A DNA stretch of 64,000 nt from Calothrix sp. NIES-4105 (GTDB lineage Bacteria > Cyanobacteriota > Cyanobacteriia > Cyanobacteriales > Nostocaceae). The stretch covers positions 8,547,717 through 8,611,716 of the forward strand of contig NZ_AP018290.1 in assembly GCF_002368415.1 (NCBI RefSeq), in the 5' to 3' direction. The translations under genes were made by a program, and so were the position numbers. The notes beneath the pieces were generated by a model, which did no database searches, was not told the DNA's origin, and saw only the letters and a list, made by a program, of their open reading frames with translations. Shown here in pieces: positions 44,737 through 54,828 of this stretch; position 1 is the first letter of the stretch, and the number at the start of each line of letters is the position of its first letter.

Positions 44737-46224
44737 CTATTGTGTTCGGCATAATTTACGTTCGCTGTCGTGTTGGGGGTCTTGCCAGGAGTAGGCGAAG
44801 TGACTAACGGAACGTACACGCGGGGCAAATTGGCGAAGTGCTTGCATTTGAATTTCTAATGGTGGGCGCCCGCTAACAGATTGACCCCAACCACCAGCGA
44901 TGGCGGGAATTATTTGTGTTTCGGGTTTTGCCATACTTAAGACGCGCTGAACTTGTTGGGCAATACAAGCAACGTTTCCACAGTTTGCATATGACATTGG
45001 ATGCCATTCAAAGTTACTAGGAAATCTATCCCACGGTTGTAAACGCGAGTCGTAACCTTGACCGTGAATTTGGTTGCCTTCAGGAAAAAAGACGGCGCCT
45101 GTGGGTACACCCATTTGTTGCGCTGGATATGCGGCTAAATTGACAAAATCAACAATTCCCTGCATTGCGTGGGCAACCGAAAGCTGCCATAAATCTGATT
45201 GAAGTTGCGGTTGACGTTGACTTGCTGACAAGATCGACTTATTCGCAATGAGAGTACGTCCTTGCCACATTGGTTCGCCTTCATTTGGATATAGTTGATC
45301 CACCTGTGCGACATCACTCGCAGTTACATATCCTTTGCCTAAAAAGCGGCGTATTAAATCTAATCCTTTCGTATTTTGTGCCCTTCTAAATAAAGCTTGC
45401 TGAGTTGCTTCTGTATAAAGCCATAAATCAGTAACTTTTGTCGCTATTGAGTTACTACCAGATTGACGTGGATAGCGTACATAGTCGAATAAAATACCAT
45501 CTGGGCGCCGACGAGCGACTGATTGTACCATACGTCCATAATCTGTTTTTGCTTGAACGCTATACGGGTCAATAAAAACATGACTACCGTTATCAACAAC
45601 GTACAAACTAGTTTGCCCTTTACCGTTACGCGCGATTGCACTTTCTCTATCTTTCCGTTGAGCGTAGTTGAAACCGAAATTAACTGTATACATCCAAGCG
45701 TAAACTTTCAAACCACGTTCGCGTCCTTTCTGAATTGCAAGAGCCAGTAAATCGGTGTTTTCTTGTCCAGACGCGCGCACTACAGACGGCCAAACTGTAG
45801 GATTATCGTTCGAGGGTAACATTACCCGTCCATCGTAAAAAGTTTCTACATAGACAGCGTTATAGCCTTTATTAACGATTCGATCCATAATTCGGTCGAG
45901 GGCGCCAGCCTTTACATCACAAGGATACAAACGTAACCAAATCGCTTGGACTTGTAACCAATTGTCTTGACGGCAATCTCGAACAGCTTCAGAGTGTTGC
46001 AATAGTAACTTTTGATATTTTTTTTGTGCCTCAAAGTCTCCTCGAAGCGCTGATAAACGTAAATTTTCCTTTTCTTGTACTGCCTGTAATGGTAACTGAC
46101 AATACTCATTCAATTGAGCCTTTGAAGGTTGTCCCAAAAAGGGAAGTAGCAAACTACCAATAAAAGCGGCAGCAAACAAGCGGCGCCAAAACAACATTAC
46201 AACATTCAAAGAACGTAGAGACAT
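44737..46224 (-). CDS. Family-10-like glycoside hydrolase (GHL10)
   Basis: 495 residues with a signal peptide (about 1-36). Motifs of the GHL10/DUF187 group: YNAVYVETFYDGRVMLPS, GLKVYAWMYTVNFGFN, and PDGILFDYVRYPRQ, with conserved Asp and Glu of a TIM barrel. Members are extracytoplasmic hydrolases of cell-wall or exopolysaccharide glycans. The region around residues 250-330 is an insertion. Substrate unknown. Confidence 0.85.
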   Translation of the reverse strand: MSLRSLNVVMLFWRRLFAAAFIGSLLLPFLGQPSKAQLNEYCQLPLQAVQEKENLRLSALRGDFEAQKKYQKLLLQHSEAVRDCRQDNWLQVQAIWLRLYPCDVKAGALDRIMDRIVNKGYNAVYVETFYDGRVMLPSNDNPTVWPSVVRASGQENTDLLALAIQKGRERGLKVYAWMYTVNFGFNYAQRKDRESAIARNGKGQTSLYVVDNGSHVFIDPYSVQAKTDYGRMVQSVARRRPDGILFDYVRYPRQSGSNSIATKVTDLWLYTEATQQALFRRAQNTKGLDLIRRFLGKGYVTASDVAQVDQLYPNEGEPMWQGRTLIANKSILSASQRQPQLQSDLWQLSVAHAMQGIVDFVNLAAYPAQQMGVPTGAVFFPEGNQIHGQGYDSRLQPWDRFPSNFEWHPMSYANCGNVACIAQQVQRVLSMAKPETQIIPAIAGGWGQSVSGRPPLEIQMQALRQFAPRVRSVSHFAYSWQDPQHDSERKLCRTQ

Positions 46225-46440
46225 AGATGAAATTTAATTTTAAGTTTAAGTATTGGGCAAGATGTTGGAATAGCCACAAATACTTTCATTCCACATCAGC
46301 CCTAAGATATAAATAATAGCAATAGCTTATAAGAGTCAAGAATCAGTTATTTTAGCTATTTAATTTAAGCTTTTAATTTAAAAAATAATTTCTAGTAGGT
46401 TGGTTTTACCCAACCCACACAGTTAGTACTGTAAAGTTGG

Positions 46441-46842
46441 TTAAGCACCACGTTGCAAAGCTGATTCTACCTGTTTTAACTCTTGCTCTAAACGGTTTTT
46501 AAGTTTTTGAGGTACAGGGCGGTTAGGATAAGAGCTATAATGTCCTGCTAAAGAATTCAGGGCAGTTCGCATAGTAGTGAAAGAACTTAAGCCCGCAACA
46601 GAGGTGTTACGCTGATAGCGTGCCGAAAAGTCGTTGATTTTTTGACGCGCTTCTGTTTGAACTGCAGCTTTAGAAGGTTCCGAGTCTGGTAGTTCAATGG
46701 CATTACGTATAACCTTTACTACAGTTAAAGTGTCTTGGCTATAATTCCCCGTTAAGCTGTTGGGGTCAGAAGACGAACAACCCATCAAACCAATAGTTAC
46801 AACCAAAACTAGGGCAAGTAAGCGTGACAAATAGCGCTTCAT
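46441..46842 (-). CDS. psb27: Photosystem II assembly lipoprotein Psb27
   Basis: 133 residues from ATG 46842 (a TTG at 46848 adds two residues). A signal peptide ends in the lipobox LMGC with lipidated C22. The mature part is a four-helix bundle (TGNYSQDTLTVVKVIRNAIELP, INDFSARYQRN, LAGHYSSYPNRPVPQKLKNRLEQEL). Psb27 binds CP43 on the lumenal side during photosystem II assembly and repair and keeps the manganese cluster from forming too early. Gene stands alone. Confidence 0.95.
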   Translation of the reverse strand: MKRYLSRLLALVLVVTIGLMGCSSSDPNSLTGNYSQDTLTVVKVIRNAIELPDSEPSKAAVQTEARQKINDFSARYQRNTSVAGLSSFTTMRTALNSLAGHYSSYPNRPVPQKLKNRLEQELKQVESALQRGA

Positions 46843-46912
46843 AAGCAATCAAAAGTGAAAAAATACCTAAATCAAAGTCCATCGTATCCTGGATTGGGAT
46901 CAAAGAGAGTTA

Positions 46913-47095
46913 AAAGTGCTGAGTGCTGAGTGCTGAGTGTTGAGTGCTGAGTGTTGAGTGCTGAGTGCTGAGTGCTGAGTGCTGAGTGCTGAGTGCTGAG
47001 TGAGGAGTTAGGAGTTAGGAGTTATAAATAGCTACTCAGAACTATACTCAGCACTTTCTACTCACTACTCTACTCAGCACTCAGCACTTTCCACT
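46913..47095. repeat. Heptad repeat array reaching into cofH
   Basis: At least nine TGCTGAG / TGTTGAG units from 46917, then TTAGGAG, and complementary ACTCAGCAC units to about 47095. The right end codes the last residues (GKC) and the TGA of cofH. Confidence 0.85.
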
Positions 47096-48223
47096 CATAA
47101 CTTTATAAAGGGTGTCTCTTTGTTGATATGGGCGCCCAAGTTCTGATATTGCGTTTTGTAAATCTTGAACAGACATACAGGTTCCACCGATGGCGCCTGC
47201 CATTGTGGTAATATGCTCTTCCATTAAGGTGCCGCCAATATCGTTACATCCCCAAGTTAATGCTTCTTTTGCGCCTTGAAGTCCGAGTTTCACCCAGCTT
47301 GGCTGATGATTTGGTATGTATTTACCTAAATATAATCGGGCTACGGCTGTAAGTAATAGTGCGTCTTGTAAGACTGGCTGGTCACGACCAACACGGCGCC
47401 GTAAGGGTTTTGGAGCTAATGCACCCACAAAGGGTAATAAAATAAATTCGGTAATTCTTGCTGGATAGTTGTTTTTGATAGCAGTTTGCTGAAGCGCGCG
47501 GAGTTTTTCTAAGTGTGCTATTTGCTGTGAGGGTGTTTCGATATGTCCTGATAACATTGTGCTGGTGGTAGGTAAACCCAATTTATGCGCGGTTTCGACT
47601 ATTTCTAACCAAGTTGCTGAATTAATTTTTTCAGGGCATAATACAGAGCGAACATTATCATCTAATACTTCGGCAGCAGTTCCGGGCATTGAGTTGACAC
47701 CCGCAGAGTGCAAAGCTGTTATGACCTCGGCTATTGAAATTGAATCAATTCTGGCGATAAATTGAACTTCTTGAGGTGAAAAAGCGTGGAGATGGAGTTG
47801 CGGAAACTCTTGTTTAATAATTTCGACTAACTTTATATAGTAGTTCAGTGACTTGCCGTTGATTTTTGCTTCTGGGTTTAAACCACCCTGCATACAAATT
47901 TCTGTGGCGCCTCGTTCTACTGCGTCAATTGTTTTAGCCCGAATTTGCTCGCCATCTAACCAGTATGAGCCATCCGAATTTGAATCTCGACGAAAAGCGC
48001 AGAAACTACAGTGCTGTTCACAAATGTTTGTAAAATTGATGTTGCGATTCACAACGTATGTTACAGTGTCTCCAACTTGTAAGTTACGCAGTTTATCAGC
48101 AGCTTGGCGAATTTCGGCAATAATACTTGGGTCAGTTTGTTTCAATAATAACAAACCTTCAGTTGGAGATAAATCATACTCTCCAGCACGTTCTAAAATA
48201 GCATCAATAGTTATAACAACCAC
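47081..48223 (-). CDS. cofH: FO synthase subunit 2 (CofH)
   Basis: 380 residues with a GTG start. Radical SAM enzyme that joins a tyrosine-derived radical to 5-amino-6-ribitylaminouracil in synthesis of the deazaflavin FO, used by cyanobacterial photolyase. The cluster cysteines are C68, C72 and C75 ([10 protein letters not shown]). Other CofH motifs: [32 protein letters not shown] and [14 protein letters not shown]. The partner CofG is not in the window. The C-terminal residues come from a heptad repeat. Confidence 0.94.
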   Translation of the reverse strand: MVVITIDAILERAGEYDLSPTEGLLLLKQTDPSIIAEIRQAADKLRNLQVGDTVTYVVNRNINFTNICEQHCSFCAFRRDSNSDGSYWLDGEQIRAKTIDAVERGATEICMQGGLNPEAKINGKSLNYYIKLVEIIKQEFPQLHLHAFSPQEVQFIARIDSISIAEVITALHSAGVNSMPGTAAEVLDDNVRSVLCPEKINSATWLEIVETAHKLGLPTTSTMLSGHIETPSQQIAHLEKLRALQQTAIKNNYPARITEFILLPFVGALAPKPLRRRVGRDQPVLQDALLLTAVARLYLGKYIPNHQPSWVKLGLQGAKEALTWGCNDIGGTLMEEHITTMAGAIGGTCMSVQDLQNAISELGRPYQQRDTLYKVMSGKC

Positions 48224-48420
48224 AGTTTAGCTTGTTTGATAAAGGTTTATTTATAGCAAATCACTTTATCAATTGTAATATATACGACTATTATTCGTTC
48301 TAAAAAGTGTAACCAATGCTTGAATTATGCTTACTTTGACTTAAAATCAAGAGCGAGAAATTTTTACACTACCCTACAGCCAATCCAAAGCTCACCCTTT
48401 GACATTCCCCATTTTATTGA

Positions 48421-49659
48421 ATGAGTATTATTGAACCAAATCGACTGCTATCGGCGCCAACTGGTGCATTACGGGTTCCAAAGTGTCCTATCTTAGGTAC
48501 TGATAGTAAAGGTGGCATCTTATTCTCACTAATAATTCCCACATATAACGAGCGCAACAACATCATAAACGTTATACAGGTGTTGACCAACTTGCTCGAC
48601 TCGTCAATACATGGAGATTATGAGCTAATCGTTGTAGATGATGATAGCCCTGATGGAACCTGGGAAGTTGCCGCTTCTCTCATGACCTCATATCCCCAGC
48701 TGCGAGTGATGCGTCGAGTTTCTGAGCGAGGACTATCACAAGCGGTAATTCGCGGTTGGCAAGTAGCTAAGGGACGAATTTTAGGAGTTATTGACGGGGA
48801 TTTGCAACATCCTCCGCATGTTATGTTGCAATTGCTACGTGCTGTATCTGAAGGCGCCGATTTAGCGGTTGGCAGTCGTCATGTAGATGGAGGTGGGGTA
48901 AGTAGCTGGAGTGTGGTACGAAGGTTTTTATCACGAGGCGCCCAAGTCTTGGGGTTGATAATTTTACCAGGAGTTTTAGGTAGAGTATCTGACCCAATGA
49001 GCGGTTATTTTATGGTGCGGAGAGATAGTATAGCCGAAATCACACTACATCCGGTTGGTTACAAAATACTTTTGGAAATAATTGGAAGAGGCGATATTCG
49101 GGAAATTGCTGAAGTCGGATATGTTTTTAACGAGCGCGTAGAGGGTGAAAGCAAAGTGACATGGAAGCAATACGTTGATTATTTACGCCATTTAGTGCGT
49201 TTACGACTAACAACAGGACACTTGGGACGTTCTTTGGGTCGCTTCAAATTTCCAGTTGGCAGGTTTTTGCGGTTTGGTGTAGTCGGTTTTAGCGGTTTAG
49301 GAGTAGACTTAACTGTTTTTTACGTTTTACGTGAAGTTCTAAAGCTGGGACTAACACGCAGCACAATACTTTCGGCAGAAATGGCCATCATTAATAACTT
49401 TCTATGGAATGATATTTGGACATTTCGCGACATCTCACGTTGGCAAACTGGAAGAGGCGCCCGTCTAAAAAGATTTTTGAAATTCAACGTTATTTGTTTA
49501 GCTGGAGTAATTTTGCAAGCTTTGATAGTAAATTTGCTCTATAACGTTTTGAAGGTTAACGAGTATTTAGCCAAATTAATTGCAATAGCGGTAGTCGTTT
49601 TGTGGAACTTTTGGGTTAATTTAAAGCTCAGTTGGCGTGTAACCGATGTAAATAAGTAA
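48421..49659 (+). CDS. Glycosyltransferase family 2 with GtrA-type membrane domain
   Basis: 412 residues. The N-terminal GT2 domain has SLIIPTYNER, VVDDDSPDGTWEVA and GVIDGDLQHPP, as in dolichol/undecaprenyl-phosphate mannose or glucose synthases. From about residue 275 come four membrane segments of the GtrA/DPMS type (FLRFGVVGFSGLGVDLTVFY, IINNFLWNDIWTF). It makes a lipid-linked sugar for transfer by a membrane glycosyltransferase, plausibly the next gene. Confidence 0.92.
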   Translation: MSIIEPNRLLSAPTGALRVPKCPILGTDSKGGILFSLIIPTYNERNNIINVIQVLTNLLDSSIHGDYELIVVDDDSPDGTWEVAASLMTSYPQLRVMRRVSERGLSQAVIRGWQVAKGRILGVIDGDLQHPPHVMLQLLRAVSEGADLAVGSRHVDGGGVSSWSVVRRFLSRGAQVLGLIILPGVLGRVSDPMSGYFMVRRDSIAEITLHPVGYKILLEIIGRGDIREIAEVGYVFNERVEGESKVTWKQYVDYLRHLVRLRLTTGHLGRSLGRFKFPVGRFLRFGVVGFSGLGVDLTVFYVLREVLKLGLTRSTILSAEMAIINNFLWNDIWTFRDISRWQTGRGARLKRFLKFNVICLAGVILQALIVNLLYNVLKVNEYLAKLIAIAVVVLWNFWVNLKLSWRVTDVNK

Positions 49660-49664
49660 ATAAT

Positions 49665-49690
49665 GTAGAGACTGTACATGTACAGTCTCA
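49665..49690. repeat. GTAGAGAC-family palindrome overlapping the next start
   Basis: GTAGAGAC and GTCTCA flank a self-complementary centre TGTACATGTACA. The ATG of the following frame at 49678 lies in its middle. Confidence 0.72.
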
Positions 49691-51492
49691 GTGCATTCGT
49701 TCTATTATTCCTTCCCGCTTTCTACCCCATGCTGAAGTCTATGCTGAAAAAGCTATTTTCTTACTCTTCACCCAAAAATCAGCATTCAGCACAAACGTTT
49801 GGAAAAGACGTGATATATCACGTCTCTACATTTCAGAATTCTGTACTTTTGCTTTTATCCTGGTTTGCTATTGGTGCTATTTTACGCTTCATTAATTTGG
49901 ATGCTAAACCCCCTTGGACTGATGAGTTTTCAACTTTGGTATTTAGTCTCGGTAATAGCTTTTTAAATGTCCCGCTCGACCAACCTATTAGTATTGATAC
50001 ACTTTTACAACCACTGCAACCGCGCGTTGGTGCTGGTGTGCAAGATGTTTTAAAGCACTTATTAACTGAAAGTAATCATCCACCGCTTTATTTTATACTG
50101 ACGCATTGGTGGCTGCGGTTATTTCCAAGCGATGACGGTTTGGTGTCGGTTTGGGGCGCCCGTTCGTTGGCTGCTATATTTGGTGCTATTAGTGTTCCTG
50201 CAATTTATTTGTTGAGCTTTAAGCTATATCGTTCGCGGTTAGTCAGTCATTTAGCTGCGGCTTTTATGGCTACTTCACCCTATGCAATTTTTCTAGCTCA
50301 AGAAACACGGCACTACACTTTACCTATTTTATGGGTGATGGCAACGCTTGCGTGTTTTATAACTGCTGTTAGACGTGTTCAAAGTCGTAGTCAATTACCT
50401 ATTAAAGTAGTAGTGGCATGGATTGTAGTTAATGCTCTGGGGATAGCTACACATTATTTCTTTGTTTTAACTCTTTGTTGTCAAGCAATTGTATTACTTT
50501 TCCTTTTGGTCAAACAAGTCAGGAATAAAGAATGGAGAACTGTTTGGTACCGTATATTCGCGGTTGCAGGGGGTACAGCTATTGCAGGCGCCGTATGGAT
50601 ACCTGTATTTTTACAGAATAGCTATGGTGGAAAATTAACTGAATGGATTCAAGGTGATAGAGTTGGTCTTGCTTGGTTGAATCCGATTTTTCAAGCTTTA
50701 GCTGCTTGGATTACAATGATTTCGCTACTGCCTGTTGAGTCTCCACGTTTAGCTGTCGTCGTGACTTCGGGACTTGTAATGCTGGCTTTCTTTATTTGGG
50801 CAACACCAATATTAGTTCGCGGTTTGAAAGCTAGACTTGCTCTTACTGAAAACCAATTAGTCACAAAGGTCTTAATTGGCTTTATAATTAGCGCACTGCT
50901 ATTATTTTTCATCTTTACCTACTTTTTAGGTATTGATTTGACGCGCGGCGCCCGCTACAACTTTATTTATTTCCCTGCGGTGATAGTACTATTAGGAGCT
51001 TCTTTGGCTGTATGCTGGCGGGCGCCCACAGTCAAAATGTTTAAATGGTCAATATCAGGGAAAAAAGCCGTGTTAATAATTTGGCTGATGTCACTAGCGA
51101 GTGGCATAACAGTTGTTAATAACTTAGGCTATCAAAAATACTATCGTCCTGATTTATTCGTTAGTGTTATTCAAAGAGTCTCTAGCCAACCAGTATTGAT
51201 TGCTACCACACAGAAAACACATGTCCATATAGGGGAAATGATGGGTGTAGCAAGGGAATTGAAAAAAAATGTGAAAAATAATACTAAATTTTTATTGGCA
51301 CACCAAGATGATAAACCTGAAGCTTCATCAAAAGCTTTAGGAAAAGCCGTCAAAACCCTACCCCGTCCATTTGATTTATGGAAGGTGAACTTTTTTGCCG
51401 ACGACCCTGAAGAACTAGAAACTTGTTCGCTTAACAGTAAACCTTTGCCAGCAGTAAATGGTTATGAGTACAAAGTTTATCGGTGTAGATAA
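49678..51492 (+). CDS. GT39-like membrane glycosyltransferase
   Basis: 604 residues with about ten membrane segments. The N-terminal AILRFINLDAKPPWTDEFSTL carries the conserved Asp-Glu pair of PMT/ArnT-type enzymes, followed by ESNHPPLYFILTHWWLRLF and RSLAAIFGAISVPAIYLL. They move sugars from polyprenyl phosphate to proteins or glycolipids outside the membrane. The ATG at 49678 sits in a palindromic repeat; MLKS at 49729 may be the true start. Residues 43-51 (KDVIYHVST) are encoded by a second palindrome (49804-49829). Partner of the GT2-GtrA gene, 18 bases upstream. Confidence 0.85.
   Translation: MYSLSAFVLLFLPAFYPMLKSMLKKLFSYSSPKNQHSAQTFGKDVIYHVSTFQNSVLLLLSWFAIGAILRFINLDAKPPWTDEFSTLVFSLGNSFLNVPLDQPISIDTLLQPLQPRVGAGVQDVLKHLLTESNHPPLYFILTHWWLRLFPSDDGLVSVWGARSLAAIFGAISVPAIYLLSFKLYRSRLVSHLAAAFMATSPYAIFLAQETRHYTLPILWVMATLACFITAVRRVQSRSQLPIKVVVAWIVVNALGIATHYFFVLTLCCQAIVLLFLLVKQVRNKEWRTVWYRIFAVAGGTAIAGAVWIPVFLQNSYGGKLTEWIQGDRVGLAWLNPIFQALAAWITMISLLPVESPRLAVVVTSGLVMLAFFIWATPILVRGLKARLALTENQLVTKVLIGFIISALLLFFIFTYFLGIDLTRGARYNFIYFPAVIVLLGASLAVCWRAPTVKMFKWSISGKKAVLIIWLMSLASGITVVNNLGYQKYYRPDLFVSVIQRVSSQPVLIATTQKTHVHIGEMMGVARELKKNVKNNTKFLLAHQDDKPEASSKALGKAVKTLPRPFDLWKVNFFADDPEELETCSLNSKPLPAVNGYEYKVYRCR
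49804..49829. repeat. GTAGAGAC-family palindrome inside the GT39-like gene
   Basis: AAAGAC and GTCTCTAC surround GTGATATATCAC. Read in frame as KDVIYHVST, in the non-conserved region before the first conserved motif. Confidence 0.75.
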
Positions 51493-51832
51493 ATAAATTG
51501 CATAAAATTACCACAGAGACGCAGAGTTAACAGAGGGATCCCCCCAACCCCCCCTTAATAAGCAGGGCGTGTACACACATCTTTAATAACCCCCTTCTTT
51601 TCCCCCCTTTGTGTTCTTTGTGTTCTAAAGAGCGGGAAATCCTCCGGATTATCTGGTTTATTTCTTTAAGGAACCACAAAGGCACAAAGGGCACAAAGAA
51701 AGAGAAGAAAGAGAGACTTGTGTGTACACGCTCTGCGCGCGGAAGGGGGGCTTTAAGAACTCACTTCTTAGCCCCCCGCGTGGAAGGGGGGTTGGGGGGA
51801 TCAAATAAACTAACTGCAAAATAAGTAAAGTC
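51493..51832. other. Repeat-rich intergenic region before hyuA
   Basis: A C-rich dispersed repeat at about 51538-51560 and its complement near 51745-51800 surround the MITE-like element at 51564-51734. No gene is supported; open frames here read through repeats. Confidence 0.6.
51564..51734. mobile_element. MITE-like element, second copy (opposite orientation)
   Basis: Ends AGGGCGTGTACACACA and TGTGTGTACACGCTCT are inverted repeats. Reversed, it aligns with 1644-1809: both have TCTTCTCTTTCTTTGTG, then CTTTGTGGTTCCTTAA, and end AAAGATGTGTGTACAC. A clear target duplication was not found. Confidence 0.72.
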
Positions 51833-53911
51833 ATGCTGAAAGTTTTTGCTGACCGGGGTGGTACATTTACAGACCTTGTTGCTGTTACTGATAGTAGAGA
51901 AATTATAAGTAACCTCGAAAATCATCGTGAACGATTTTTAATTGTTCCGTTGGAAAATAACCAATGGGTAATAGTTTACAAGCTTTTGTCCGAGAATCCA
52001 GAGTTATATGAGGATGCGGCGATTCAAGGAATAAAGGATATTATGGGGCTTTCGGGTGATGAACTTATTCCCTGTGAAGAAATTGAAGTGGTAAAAATGG
52101 GAACGACGGTAGCTACAAATGCGCTGTTGGAAAGGAATGGTTCGCGCGTTGTTCTGCTTATCACAAAAGGGTTTAAAGATGCTTTGCGAATAGGTTATCA
52201 AAACCGTCCGAATATTTTTGCCCGTCGCATCGTTTTACCGACAATGCTTTACGAACAGGTTATTGAGGTTGACGAACGTTACGATGCTCACGGTACCGAA
52301 CTGGCGCCAGTAAATATTGAAGAAGTAAAAAAAGACTTACAAGCAGCTTATAATTCAGGTATTCGTAGCTGTGCAATTGTATTGATGCACGCTTACCGCT
52401 ATCCTGAACACGAACAACAGGTTGCACAATTAGCTTCAAGCATTGGATTTACACAAATATCTGTATCGCATCAAGTTAGTCCTTTGATGAAATTAGTTAG
52501 TCGAGGAGATACAACTGTTGTGGATGCTTATTTAACTCCTATTTTGCGGCACTACGTTAACCAAGTCGCAAGTCATCTACCTGGAGTTAGATTAATGTTT
52601 ATGAAATCTGATGGAGGTTTAGTTGCTGCCGAACAGTTTCAAGGTAAAGATAGTATATTAAGTGGGCCTGCTGGTGGTATTGTCGGCGCCGTTCAAACAA
52701 GCAAACGCGCGGGTTTTTCCAAAGTCATTACCTTTGATATGGGAGGTACGAGTACTGATGTTGCCCATTTTAAAGGCGAATATGAACGACAGTTAGAAAG
52801 CGAAATTGCAGGCGCCCGAATGCGAGTACCAGTATTAGATATTCATACTATCGCAGCAGGTGGAGGTTCAGTACTATTTTTCGATGGTTCTAGTTACCGT
52901 GTTGGCCCAGAGTCTGCTCGCTCAAACCCTGGCCCTGCAAGTTATCGACGGGGTGGACCTACTTCGGTTACAGATGCTAATGTTATGCTTGGCAAAATTC
53001 ATCCCCAGTATTTTCCATCAGTATTTGGAGTCGATGGAAATTTACCTTTAGATAAAGATATCGTCGTCGAGAAATTTACGCAGTTAGCACAAGAGATATC
53101 AGCAAAAACAGGAAATGTTAGTACACCCGAACAGGTAGCTGCTGGGTTTATTGCTATTGCTGTAGAAAATATGGCAAATGCAATTAAAAAGATTAGTTTA
53201 CAGCGTGGTTATGATGTGACGCGGTATGCGCTTTGCTGTTTTGGAGGCGCCGGAGCGCAGGTAGCTTGTTTAATAGCTGATACTTTAGGGATGAAAAAGA
53301 TATTTTTACATCCTTATGCAGGAGTTTTATCAGCTTATGGCATGGGACTTGCTGATGTACGCGCGCTGCGTGAGGGTGCTGTTGAACAAGTTTTAACGCA
53401 GGGTTTGATACAGCAGTTACAGGTGTTGATGGAAAGTTTGGAGACGAGTGCGAGAAAAGAGTTACCCCTCCCTACAGAGATAGTGCGAAAAGTTAATTTG
53501 AAATATGAAGGGACTAATTCGATACTGACTGTTAATTTTGACTTAGATGTAACAGTTATGCAGGAAGAATTTGAGATAGAACATAAGACGCGCTACGGTT
53601 TCATTCAATCTGGTAAAACTTTAGTTGTTGAGTCAGCAAGCGTGGAAGTTATTCAAAAAATGGATACTCCTGAAGAACCTTTAATTAGTCGTACTCGCTC
53701 TGACTCAGAGGCGCCTCAAAGTGTAGATACTGTAAAAATGTTTGCCTTAGATAAATGGCATAATGCTCCAGTTTATCGACGCGACCATTTACAACCAGAG
53801 GACAATGTAAACGGGCCTGCGATTATTGTAGAGAAAATTAGCACAATTGTAGTTGAACCAAATTGGCAAGCAAAATTAACAGAACGTAATCATTTAATTT
53901 TAGAGCGGTAG
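51833..53911 (+). CDS. Hydantoinase/5-oxoprolinase subunit A
   Basis: 692 residues. ASKHA-fold ATPase subunit; ATP-dependent opening of 5-oxoproline or hydantoin rings. Visible: FADRGGTFTD (phosphate 1 loop), KMGTTVATNALLERNG, SRGDTTVVDAYLTPILRHYV, MKSDGGLV, LSGPAGGIVGA, FDMGGTSTDVAH and DIHTIAAGGGS. The DRGGTFTD start is of the oxoprolinase type. The B subunit is at 57663-59216, separated by about 3.7 kb. The usual fused eukaryotic enzyme has A and B in one chain. Confidence 0.92.
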   Translation: MLKVFADRGGTFTDLVAVTDSREIISNLENHRERFLIVPLENNQWVIVYKLLSENPELYEDAAIQGIKDIMGLSGDELIPCEEIEVVKMGTTVATNALLERNGSRVVLLITKGFKDALRIGYQNRPNIFARRIVLPTMLYEQVIEVDERYDAHGTELAPVNIEEVKKDLQAAYNSGIRSCAIVLMHAYRYPEHEQQVAQLASSIGFTQISVSHQVSPLMKLVSRGDTTVVDAYLTPILRHYVNQVASHLPGVRLMFMKSDGGLVAAEQFQGKDSILSGPAGGIVGAVQTSKRAGFSKVITFDMGGTSTDVAHFKGEYERQLESEIAGARMRVPVLDIHTIAAGGGSVLFFDGSSYRVGPESARSNPGPASYRRGGPTSVTDANVMLGKIHPQYFPSVFGVDGNLPLDKDIVVEKFTQLAQEISAKTGNVSTPEQVAAGFIAIAVENMANAIKKISLQRGYDVTRYALCCFGGAGAQVACLIADTLGMKKIFLHPYAGVLSAYGMGLADVRALREGAVEQVLTQGLIQQLQVLMESLETSARKELPLPTEIVRKVNLKYEGTNSILTVNFDLDVTVMQEEFEIEHKTRYGFIQSGKTLVVESASVEVIQKMDTPEEPLISRTRSDSEAPQSVDTVKMFALDKWHNAPVYRRDHLQPEDNVNGPAIIVEKISTIVVEPNWQAKLTERNHLILER

Positions 53912-53971
53912 GGTGTGTGACGCTATTAACAATCTAACAGCGAAGCGAATAACCCTGTAGCGTCACGCACC
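53911..53971. repeat. GGTGYGTGACGC hairpin element, copy 3
   Basis: GGGTGTGTGACGCTA and GTAGCGTCACGCACC are inverted ends; interior has ACAGCGAAGCG. It begins at the stop codon of the A subunit gene. Confidence 0.75.
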
Positions 53972-54004
53972 AGATAATATCGATTTTAAAAACGGTTGAA
54001 ATAT

Positions 54005-54775
54005 ATGAAATCTCGAATTCAGTCATACCTACGCTTTGCAGCAAGCAAGCAGCGTGATATCGAGCAAATTGGCTCATTCTTAGCAACTTTTAGCGTTCAT
54101 AGTGACAACCCCTTTCTCAACTACGCCATTCCTGACGATAATGCTATTCCATCCGAAGCTGATGTCAATGCTTTGATTACTGCTTACAAACAGCGTTTGC
54201 GAATACCTCGTCTTGAATATATTACACAACTGGCGCCATCAGTTGAAGGAGCGCTACTAGCAGCAGGGTTTACAGTTGAGGGACGCTTGCCACTTATGAC
54301 CTGCCTTCCCGGCTCACAACAAAACTTACCCGTACCAGAAGGTATCGAATTAGTTGCGCCAGTCACTGATACGGAACTATTTGCCACTATTGCAGCACAG
54401 AACGAAGCTTATGGCGAGTCGGCGCCAACAGATGATGCCGTCATGAGACTTCGGGAAAGTATGGCGGCAGGACAAATTGTAATTCTTGCTCGCGTTGCCT
54501 CTACAGGTGAAGCTGTGGGAGCAGGAGTTTGCACTGTGCCAAATAATGGAATGACAGAAATTGCCGCTATTGGTGTACGGGCACCGTTCCGAAGACGTGG
54601 AGTTGCAGGTGCTATAACAACACGGTTAGCATGTGAAGCTTTTGATAAAGCTGTTACTGTAGCTTTTTTAATGGCAGCTCACGAAGCGGAAGAACGAATA
54701 TACACACGGGCTGGGTTCTCCAAAGTTGGGGAAATTTTGCACATTTCTTTCCAAAACGGAAGAACTGTCTTCTAA
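54005..54775 (+). CDS. GNAT-family N-acetyltransferase
   Basis: 256 residues from ATG 54005 (TTG at 53996 adds three). The acetyl-CoA binding motif is in AAIGVRAPFRRRGVAGAITTRLACEAF, with VAFLMAAHEAEERIYTRAGF at the C-terminal end. The N-terminal 100 residues form a second, more divergent half. The acceptor is unknown. First of five small genes between the two hydantoinase subunits. Confidence 0.86.
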   Translation: MKSRIQSYLRFAASKQRDIEQIGSFLATFSVHSDNPFLNYAIPDDNAIPSEADVNALITAYKQRLRIPRLEYITQLAPSVEGALLAAGFTVEGRLPLMTCLPGSQQNLPVPEGIELVAPVTDTELFATIAAQNEAYGESAPTDDAVMRLRESMAAGQIVILARVASTGEAVGAGVCTVPNNGMTEIAAIGVRAPFRRRGVAGAITTRLACEAFDKAVTVAFLMAAHEAEERIYTRAGFSKVGEILHISFQNGRTVF

Positions 54776-54828
54776 ATATTTACAGCATAATTATTAATGT
54801 CAGTTGATTAAATTCAGATAGGAGTTTT

